Shown piece by piece: positions 1-5,690 of a stretch of 7,149 nucleotides of DNA. Within the stretch, counting starts at the first letter, position 1; each line of letters begins with the position of its first letter. This DNA comes from Planctomycetaceae bacterium. GTDB lineage: Bacteria; Planctomycetota; Planctomycetia; Planctomycetales; Planctomycetaceae. The DNA is taken from contig JALQWE010000184.1 in the NCBI GenBank assembly GCA_023258825.1, positions 1-7,149 of the forward strand, given 5' to 3'. The notes beneath the pieces are model-generated. The model was given only the letters and a program-made list of their open reading frames with translations, searched no databases and was not told where the DNA came from. A program made the translations under genes and the position numbers.

Positions 1-357
1 CATAAAGCCGACTCTGTAGTGTCGTGGAAGCGGCATCGACCGAGTTTCTGTGGAGGTTTGGCAACTGGAGTTGGTCAGGTATTTTCCAGCAGCATGGAGA
101 CAATGATGCCAACACTTGCAGAGCAATGGGTGGAGCAGGGGCGAGAAGAGGGTCGAGAGCAGGGGCGAGAAGAGGGACTAGAAGAGGGAATCCAGCGCGG
201 GGAGTTGATGGGAAGTATTGTTGTTCTGCAGCAATCCCTGGGTCTTCCACTGTCGTCTTGGGATCAGCTGCGACATCAGGAACTGGAGCAGCTCGTGAGC
301 CTTGATCAGCAGTTGCGTAAGCAGGCGGGAATTTCTGGTCACCGTGACCAACATTGA
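1..357 (+). CDS. C-terminal end of an Rpn/YhgA-like (PD-(D/E)XK transposase-family) protein, 5' partial, possibly broken
   Basis: The frame is open from the window edge to a TGA at 355-357 (118 codons), so the N-terminal part lies outside. The recognisable part starts near codon 35 with MMPTLAEQWVEQG. It continues into glycine/glutamate/arginine repeats (codons 46-67, EQGREEGR type), then a leucine-rich helical end with LMGSIVVLQQSLGLPLSS and a Gln/Leu-rich helix. This order (MPTLAEQW, EG-R repeats, a short leucine-rich tail) is what I know from the C-termini of Rpn/YhgA-like proteins, whose catalytic nuclease domain is N-terminal and absent here. Family members promote recombination or behave as putative transposases; nothing in this fragment shows activity. 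Codons 1-25 do not look like the family, and another frame fits better there, so a frameshift is suspected. A GTG at 19 and an ATG at 94 exist, but neither has a good ribosome binding site. The family call is moderately sure; intactness is not. Confidence 0.55.
   Translation, partial: HKADSVVSWKRHRPSFCGGLATGVGQVFSSSMETMMPTLAEQWVEQGREEGREQGREEGLEEGIQRGELMGSIVVLQQSLGLPLSSWDQLRHQELEQLVSLDQQLRKQAGISGHRDQH
133..176 (+). repeat. 24-base tandem repeat encoding the EQGREEGR unit
   Basis: A 20-base sequence beginning gagcaggggcgagaag occurs at 133-152 and again, identical, at 157-176, giving a period of 24 bases or exactly eight codons. A third, diverged unit (LEEGIQRG) follows at protein level. The repeat lies in frame in the Rpn-like gene end and would form a charged helical stretch. 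Unit number in such repeats commonly varies between copies and strains. Confidence 0.75.
336..350. repeat. Perfect 7-bp inverted repeat with one central base
   Basis: The sequence TGGTCAC-C-GTGACCA is a perfect dyad across the last codons of the Rpn-like reading frame, just before its stop. The single central base is too short for a hairpin loop without opening inner pairs, so this is more like a protein-binding dyad than a terminator. No T-run follows. A match of this length can arise by chance in a window of this size, so no function is assigned. Confidence 0.3.
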
Positions 358-565
358 TCAGCCCCGGTACGATTCCCCACAGCTTGAGGTGTGGTGTGAA
401 GCTCTGGTTGTGGCCTGGGCAGTATTCGCGTAGTACGGGCATGATCTGGCCGAAGTCGCGGGAAGCTGGCGTAAGGGCCGTCCGGCAGGTGGGCGGAGTC
501 CGCGGAAAGTCGAATGGCGGAAAACCGCTGGTTCTGCTCAGGAAAGTTACTAGAATCGAGTTGTC
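358..565. other. Spacer between the Rpn-like gene end and mfd; no convincing gene
   Basis: About 208 bases lie between the TGA of the Rpn-like frame and the mfd start. The only plus-strand frame of any length (354-569) matches no family I recognise. A small palindrome GCGG-AAAA-CCGC sits at 517-528 with no T-run after it. A -10-like TAGAAT is at 551-556. The minus strand is open right through this spacer, which is described among the findings. Confidence 0.6.
551..556 (+). promoter_or_regulatory. Possible -10 element (TAGAAT) just upstream of mfd
   Basis: TAGAAT matches the TATAAT consensus at five of six positions and ends nine bases before the mfd ATG. A start site six to seven bases downstream would leave a leader of only a few bases. 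No good -35 hexamer is visible at 16-18 bases spacing (ctggtt at 528-533 is poor). A chance hexamer is a real possibility. Confidence 0.25.
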
Positions 566-3500
566 ATGACTCGATCCGTAAACACTGTTCCTGCCAGTTT
601 CAGCGAACTGACGACCGTGCTGGGCTCGTTACCCGGATTTGACAAGGTGCTCAGGGCACTTCAAACCGGGCGTAGTGCTGCAATCGACGGTGCGTGGGGG
701 TCATCGCGCGCGATCAGCATTGCTGCAATCATCGCCGCGCGGCCTCAGGCTGCCACGCTGGTGATTCAGCCGACGCTTAGGGACGCGGAGGAATTTGCGG
801 ACGAGTTATCCAGCTTGACGCCACACCCAGTGGTTTATTTTCCGGCCTGGGAGAGTTTGCCTGATGCGGATCAGGCGGGGGATACGGTAGCGGCCGGGAG
901 ATTGAAAGTGATTCGTCGGCTGTCCGCCGCGGATCGCGCATTACCGGTGGTTGTTACCAGTCTGCCGGCATTGTTGCAGCCCGTACCGACGCGGGAATCG
1001 ATCCGAAATTCGACTCGGACTTTGCATACCGGCGACGAACTGTCCCTGAGTGATTTCAGCGACTGGCTGATGGCGCACGGATTTGAACGTGTGACGGCGG
1101 TAGAGATGCCGGGCGAATTCTGCATTCATGGCGGGATTCTGGATTTATTTCCCGCGACGGAATCTGACCCGGTTCGTATTGAGTTGTTTGGGGACGAAAT
1201 TGAATCGATTCGAGCGTTTGATGCAGAGTCGCAGCGGCGGCTGGCAGATTTGCAGTCACTTTCGCTGACAATGACAGTGACTGGGACTCAGGGTGGTGCC
1301 GCGGAGGCAGGTCGAGGCTCTGCGGTGTCCGTGAGTTCTGTTTTTGGGCAGGCGACTGAGAGCCTGCTGGATTCGTTACCGGCTGAGAGTGTCGTCGTTT
1401 TCTCGGATTTGCAGCAGGCGGTGACGGAGGGGCGACTCTATCTGCAGCGGCTGTCGAATCCGGTCGGCATGTTTGGCGTGGATGCGACACTGGCTCGGCT
1501 GACGAACTTTCCTTCGGTCACTGTGGACGGGCTTGGGGCGGACGGGTACGACGTTTCCTGCCACCTGAGTATTGAACCGGTTGAGCGGCTATCGGGTAGT
1601 CGTCGTGATGCATTCGTGGAGTTATCCGAACTGCTGGAAGGCGACGAGCACGTCCTGCTGTGTTGCCACAACGAGGGTGAGCTGGAGCGACTGAAGGAGC
1701 TGATCGCAGAAACAGACGGTCAACATGGGACGCAGTTAGCAGCTCGCGTTCATGTGGTGACCGGGCGGCTTCGGCAGGGCTTTCGAATCCCGGCTCATCG
1801 TTTAGTGGTGATCAGTGACAGTGAGTTATTTTCGCGGACGCCGGTGCGCAGCACAACACGTCGGCGTCAGAATGATTCGCGGGCTATTGACAGCTTTCTG
1901 GATCTGCGAGATGGGGATCTCGTGGTCCACGTCGCTCACGGGATCGCTCGATACCGCGGCATCTCGGTGGTGAGTGCCGAGGGGGCGCAGGAAGAGCATT
2001 TGCTCCTTGAATTCCGTGACGGCGTGACGGTTTACGTACCAGTTTCGCTGATTCACCTTGTGCAGAAGTATATCGGGCCGGCAAAGACAACACCGGAGCT
2101 GACGAAATACGGCGGAACGTCGTGGTTGCGGAAGAAAGAGCAGGTGGCCGAGGCGATTTCCGACATGGCCACGGATATGCTCAAGCTGCAGGCCGAACGA
2201 GCCTCGCGTCCCGGCCTGCAGTGTCGTGCGGACAGCCATCTGCAGCAGGAATTTGAAAAAGCCTTCCCTTACACAGAAACGCCCGATCAGGTCTCAGCGA
2301 TTTCTGACCTGAAAGGTGATATGGAAAACACGCGGCCGATGGACCGCCTGATCTGCGGTGATGTCGGCTTTGGCAAGACGGAAGTTGCCATGCGGGCGGT
2401 GTTCAAGGCGGTTGATAACGGGCGTCAGGTTGCCGTGCTTGTACCGACAACGGTACTGGCAGAGCAGCATTATCGCACGTTCAGTCAGCGGATGGCGGAA
2501 TTTCCGGTCACCGTCGAAATGCTGTCTCGTTTTCGAACGGATGCAGAGCAGACGGAGATTCTGAAAAAGCTGCAGGAGGGTAAGGTTGACATTCTGATCG
2601 GGACTCATCGCCTTGTTTCCAAAGATGTCAAGTTCCCCGATCTCGGGTTGCTTGTCATCGATGAGGAGCAGAAGTTCGGCGTGAAGGTGAAGGAGCGACT
2701 GAAGACGCTGCGAGCTGAGGTGGATGTCCTGACGCTGACAGCAACACCGATTCCGAGGACTCTGCACATGTCTCTGCTGGGAATTCGCGACATCAGCAGC
2801 CTGACGACGCCGCCACGTGATCGAATGCCGATTGAAACGCGGGTTGGTCGTTTTGATGAATCACTTGTTCGCAGTGCGATTGTTCGAGAATTGAATCGTG
2901 GAGGGCAGGTTTATTTTGTGCACAATCGAGTGCACGATATTGAAGAACTGGCTGAGCGACTGAAGAGAATTGTTCCGGAAGCCAGCATCACCATCGCACA
3001 TGGGCAGATGCATGAGGACCAGCTGGAGCAGTCGATGATGGAGTTCGTGACGGGGAAGGCCGACATTCTGCTGGCAACGACCATCATTGAAAGTGGCCTG
3101 GATATTCCCAACGCGAACACCATGTTTATTCATCAGGCGGACATTTATGGCCTGGCGGATCTGCATCAATTGCGAGGACGTGTGGGAAGAAATCGCCACC
3201 GTGCGTACTGCTATCTGTTGCTGGAAGAAGGACGCGTGATGACGACCAAGGCGTCACGGCGACTGAGGGCGATTGAAGAGTACAGTGAGCTTGGAGCGGG
3301 ATTTCGCATCGCCATGCGGGACCTGGAAATCCGGGGAGCGGGCAATATTCTGGGAACGGAGCAGAGTGGCAACATCGCCGCTGTCGGGTATGAACTGTAT
3401 TGCCAGCTGCTGGAAAACGCGGTTCGTTCGCTGAAAAAAGAACCACTGCGTTATCAGCGACATTGTCGGATTGACCTGCCGGTATCAGCCTTCATTCCGG

Positions 3501-4021
3501 ACAAATACGTTGCGGATCAGAAGCAGAAAATTGAGATCTACCGGCGACTGTCTCAGTGCAACACGCTTGAGCAGCTGTTTGAGCTGGAATCAGAGTTGCG
3601 CGATCGTTTCGGGCCGATTCCAACAGCCGCACGGCGAATGCTGCAAATGCGGGAGCTGAACCTGCGGGCACTGGCGTGGTATGTCGAGAATATCCGTCTG
3701 GAAAATGGCTATGCCGTGTCGCGATATCGGAATGGGAAGCTGATTCGGATGTTGTCGCATCTGCATGGCGGTCATCTGCGGGTTGTGGACCAGCACGATG
3801 CTTACTGGCCACTGGAGTCGCCAGATGATGATGGAGCCGCCATTCTGGAGGAGCTCCTGACGATGTTTGGCATCGCTGACCCGACTCGGCCTGATCTGCC
3901 ACCAGTGTCTGCGGCCCCCGCTGTTTCCCGCAGTGCAAACGGGCCGGCAAAGGGGCAGTCAAAAGGGTCCGCAAAGGCGGCAGTCACACAGCCCGCAAAA
4001 AAGATACCTCGAAATCACTGA
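566..4021 (+). CDS. mfd: Transcription-repair coupling factor Mfd
   Basis: This 1151-residue protein is a DNA translocase that binds RNA polymerase stalled at lesions, pushes it off and recruits UvrA for nucleotide excision repair. It is full length (E. coli Mfd is about 1148). The UvrB-like module covers roughly residues 20-330, with FPAWESLPD (92-100) and MPGEFCIHGGILDLFP (181-196); it lacks a functional Walker A lysine, as usual for Mfd. The RNA polymerase interaction domain begins near DGDLVVHVAHGIARYRG (449-465). The translocase carries Walker A GDVGFGKT (598-605), DEEQ (699-702), LTATPIPRT (724-732), TTIIESGLDIPNANT (838-852) and QLRGRVGR (868-875). The TRG motif DLEIRGAGNILGTEQSG is at 919-935, and the TRCF domain follows. 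The last 41 residues are a basic, alanine/proline-rich tail. The ATG at 566 is the first after an in-frame TAG at 551; the Shine-Dalgarno is weak. The 3' end overlaps the convergent gene by 7 bases. Confidence 0.97.
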   Translation: MTRSVNTVPASFSELTTVLGSLPGFDKVLRALQTGRSAAIDGAWGSSRAISIAAIIAARPQAATLVIQPTLRDAEEFADELSSLTPHPVVYFPAWESLPDADQAGDTVAAGRLKVIRRLSAADRALPVVVTSLPALLQPVPTRESIRNSTRTLHTGDELSLSDFSDWLMAHGFERVTAVEMPGEFCIHGGILDLFPATESDPVRIELFGDEIESIRAFDAESQRRLADLQSLSLTMTVTGTQGGAAEAGRGSAVSVSSVFGQATESLLDSLPAESVVVFSDLQQAVTEGRLYLQRLSNPVGMFGVDATLARLTNFPSVTVDGLGADGYDVSCHLSIEPVERLSGSRRDAFVELSELLEGDEHVLLCCHNEGELERLKELIAETDGQHGTQLAARVHVVTGRLRQGFRIPAHRLVVISDSELFSRTPVRSTTRRRQNDSRAIDSFLDLRDGDLVVHVAHGIARYRGISVVSAEGAQEEHLLLEFRDGVTVYVPVSLIHLVQKYIGPAKTTPELTKYGGTSWLRKKEQVAEAISDMATDMLKLQAERASRPGLQCRADSHLQQEFEKAFPYTETPDQVSAISDLKGDMENTRPMDRLICGDVGFGKTEVAMRAVFKAVDNGRQVAVLVPTTVLAEQHYRTFSQRMAEFPVTVEMLSRFRTDAEQTEILKKLQEGKVDILIGTHRLVSKDVKFPDLGLLVIDEEQKFGVKVKERLKTLRAEVDVLTLTATPIPRTLHMSLLGIRDISSLTTPPRDRMPIETRVGRFDESLVRSAIVRELNRGGQVYFVHNRVHDIEELAERLKRIVPEASITIAHGQMHEDQLEQSMMEFVTGKADILLATTIIESGLDIPNANTMFIHQADIYGLADLHQLRGRVGRNRHRAYCYLLLEEGRVMTTKASRRLRAIEEYSELGAGFRIAMRDLEIRGAGNILGTEQSGNIAAVGYELYCQLLENAVRSLKKEPLRYQRHCRIDLPVSAFIPDKYVADQKQKIEIYRRLSQCNTLEQLFELESELRDRFGPIPTAARRMLQMRELNLRALAWYVENIRLENGYAVSRYRNGKLIRMLSHLHGGHLRVVDQHDAYWPLESPDDDGAAILEELLTMFGIADPTRPDLPPVSAAPAVSRSANGPAKGQSKGSAKAAVTQPAKKIPRNH
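4015..4021. other. Seven-base convergent overlap of two stop codons
   Basis: The sequence TCACTGA carries the TGA of mfd at 4019-4021 on the plus strand and, read on the minus strand, the TGA of the acyltransferase at 4017-4015. The genes therefore end inside each other and there is no intergenic terminator space. Any transcription end for either gene must lie within the other gene's coding sequence. Confidence 0.9.
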
Positions 4022-5526
4022 CATCCGGCGGAGCCCGCAGGGCTGTTGCTGACTGTTGCTGGCTGAGATTCAGAGGAAGGGATCTGTGACAGCAGGCGGG
4101 CGAGGAATTCGTCGAGAAACCGCTCTGAGTCCTCACGGTTGATCACAGTGCCGTCAGTTTTCAGGCTGATGGTGACTTCCCCGGCGTACTCTGCCACGGC
4201 GAGCGCGACAAGTGTTTCCGGTCGAACGGGCGAGACGCCGGCGATGCGATCCACCACAACGTTTCCGGCAATCCATTTTCCATCCTCGAGCGGAAAGCGT
4301 CCTCGAAATCGGCGGCGGACATCACCGACATTCGCCAGAACGACGCTGCCGGCACATGCCCATTGTGACAGGAAGCACCGCATGGCTCCGGGGATGCGTC
4401 TGAGCAGTGCAAACAGTCTCAGGGCGATCAGGCCTTCTCGACCGGACAGCAGGCTGGACGTCTTCTCGTGGATCACCCGCAGCAGGTTTTCTGGTTGGTT
4501 GCATTCCTGCATGCGATGGGTGACGAGTGCATAGCTGACAAGATTGCAGGCTGGTATGGCGGCATGCATGGGAGATCGCATGCTGATTGGCACGGCAATA
4601 CGCACCCACGAGGCCGGAGTTGCGATGCCGGCGGATGAGTTCCAGTCTCGAACATGCAGGAGCATTTCCCGCAGCAGCAGGTCGTTGAACGTCACGCGGT
4701 GGCGCACCACCACTCCTCGGATCGCCCGATAGGCGTCGCGTGACAGTGTCCGAAAGAAAATGGACTGCCGATGGGGCTGGAAGGCAGAGCCGGTGGCCGC
4801 ATGTACGGCGAGTTGTCTGGAGTCGGCCAGTCGACTTGGACGTCGCAGCAGCAGCCGGCAGATTTTTCCAAAGAGCCGGGTGAGAGATCGTTTGGCGGGT
4901 GGTGCAGTTTTGCTTTCGGTTGGAGTCTCTGTTCGTAGCGGGAGGAGATTGGCGTCGGGCTCAGCGAACTCCGGCTGCAGACTGCCGGCGGGGGCAGACT
5001 TTTGTCCGTAGCGTGCAAACAGCTCACCGATCAGTTGGACCGCGGCAATACCGTCGCAGCAGCAGTGGTGCAGTTCGAGGATGACGCGAGCGCTGTGCTC
5101 TCGGCGGTAGACCTGAATCCGAAGGCCCTGGCCTGCCCTGACATTCAGCGGGCAGACTTCGGGAAAACGCTCCTCGGGATTTCCTGCCGTGAGTACCTCC
5201 CACTGGACCGGGTCCGGCATGGATTCGCAGGGAATCCAGACGTTGCGTCCATGAAGGGATTCGATTCGGCAGCGCAGCAGGGGATGGGCGTGCAGCACTT
5301 CGCGCACGGATTCTCGAAACTCCTGCTCATTCAGACTTCCCCTGACGTCAACCAGCATCACAATGACCATTGGATGTGATGCGCGGTCATCCGTCAGCAT
5401 GTAGTCTTCGAAGGGGGAGAGTGGCAGGGGAAACGTCAGCGATTCCTTCGTCGCACCCGAGAAGGTTGCGCCGGCATTGGGTGCTGCAGATGCAGCACGA
5501 GAATTGTCCAGAGAATTTCGATCCAT
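4015..5526 (-). CDS. Condensation-superfamily (WS/DGAT or alcohol-acyltransferase-like) acyltransferase
   Basis: The protein has 503 residues from the ATG at 5526, or 507 from an in-frame TTG at 5538 that has AAGAAG a few bases upstream; the choice is open. Residue numbers below count from the TTG. The N-terminal PLSPFEDYMLTDD (39-51) and LHAHPLLRCRIE (82-93) resemble the start of CoA-dependent acyltransferase/condensation domains. The catalytic HHxxxDG is HHCCCDG (157-163), whose second histidine is the expected general base. FNDLLLREML (284-293) and VPISMRS (316-322) match conserved positions of WS/DGAT-like enzymes. LANVGDVRRRF (401-411) sits where these enzymes have the C-terminal Asn motif. 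A Pro/Ser/Thr-rich linker lies at about 180-217. No signal peptide or membrane segment is evident. The likely role is acyl transfer from CoA or a carrier protein to an alcohol or amine; the substrate cannot be read. No carrier protein, adenylating enzyme or synthase lies beside it. It converges on mfd and diverges from the 5691 gene. Confidence 0.8.
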   Translation of the reverse strand: MDRNSLDNSRAASAAPNAGATFSGATKESLTFPLPLSPFEDYMLTDDRASHPMVIVMLVDVRGSLNEQEFRESVREVLHAHPLLRCRIESLHGRNVWIPCESMPDPVQWEVLTAGNPEERFPEVCPLNVRAGQGLRIQVYRREHSARVILELHHCCCDGIAAVQLIGELFARYGQKSAPAGSLQPEFAEPDANLLPLRTETPTESKTAPPAKRSLTRLFGKICRLLLRRPSRLADSRQLAVHAATGSAFQPHRQSIFFRTLSRDAYRAIRGVVVRHRVTFNDLLLREMLLHVRDWNSSAGIATPASWVRIAVPISMRSPMHAAIPACNLVSYALVTHRMQECNQPENLLRVIHEKTSSLLSGREGLIALRLFALLRRIPGAMRCFLSQWACAGSVVLANVGDVRRRFRGRFPLEDGKWIAGNVVVDRIAGVSPVRPETLVALAVAEYAGEVTISLKTDGTVINREDSERFLDEFLARLLSQIPSSESQPATVSNSPAGSAGCQ

Positions 5527-5570
5527 GATCCGGCTCAATCCGGCATCTTCTTTCAGGGGGGTTGGACTCG

Positions 5571-5608
5571 AGGGCGCCGCAGTCTATCCTGAACGCCTGC
5601 AGCGCCCT
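5571..5608. repeat. Imperfect 11-bp stem-loop in the divergent intergenic region
   Basis: The outer arms AGGGCGC (5571-5577) and GCGCCCT (5602-5608) pair perfectly. After a single C/A mismatch (5578/5601), GCAG (5579-5582) pairs with CTGC (5597-5600), leaving a 14-base loop. The structure lies about 33-45 bases upstream of the minus-strand acyltransferase start and about 83 bases upstream of the plus-strand gene at 5691, so it could be a leader structure or an operator. A T-run (TTTTTT, 5624-5629) is 15 bases past the stem on the plus strand, too far for a standard intrinsic terminator. Confidence 0.45.
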
Positions 5609-5690
5609 AATGCGTGGGCCCCGTTTTTTCTGCAAACGCGGTCAGTGAATCATTCTCAATCTGAGCCGGGAGCTCTGAGCAATACTGCCT

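Noticed and set aside
354..569. 71-codon plus-strand frame ending in an ATGA overlap with the mfd start
   Set aside because: The overlap looks like translational coupling, but the protein has no recognisable pattern, no ribosome binding site, and its start overlaps the stop of the previous frame. It is probably a chance frame in the spacer.
3492..3974. 160-codon minus-strand frame opposite the mfd 3' end
   Set aside because: Mfd is certain here, and the antisense product is low-complexity and unrecognised. The same holds for the other minus-strand frames between 871 and 3659.
4032..4044. AGCCC-GCA-GGGCT mini-hairpin just after the mfd stop, followed by a 10-base near-repeat (ctgttgctga, ctgttgctgg)
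   Set aside because: The stem is only 5 bp, no T-run follows on either strand, and the bases are coding for the acyltransferase C-terminus, so a terminator is not supported.
4139..4534. 131-codon plus-strand frame opposite the acyltransferase
   Set aside because: The minus-strand protein carries conserved family motifs through this stretch; the plus-strand frame has none.
5387..5635. 82-codon minus-strand frame starting at the A-run and overlapping the acyltransferase start
   Set aside because: It is out of frame with the acyltransferase, arginine-rich and unrecognised; it fits a chance frame in the divergent spacer and gene start.
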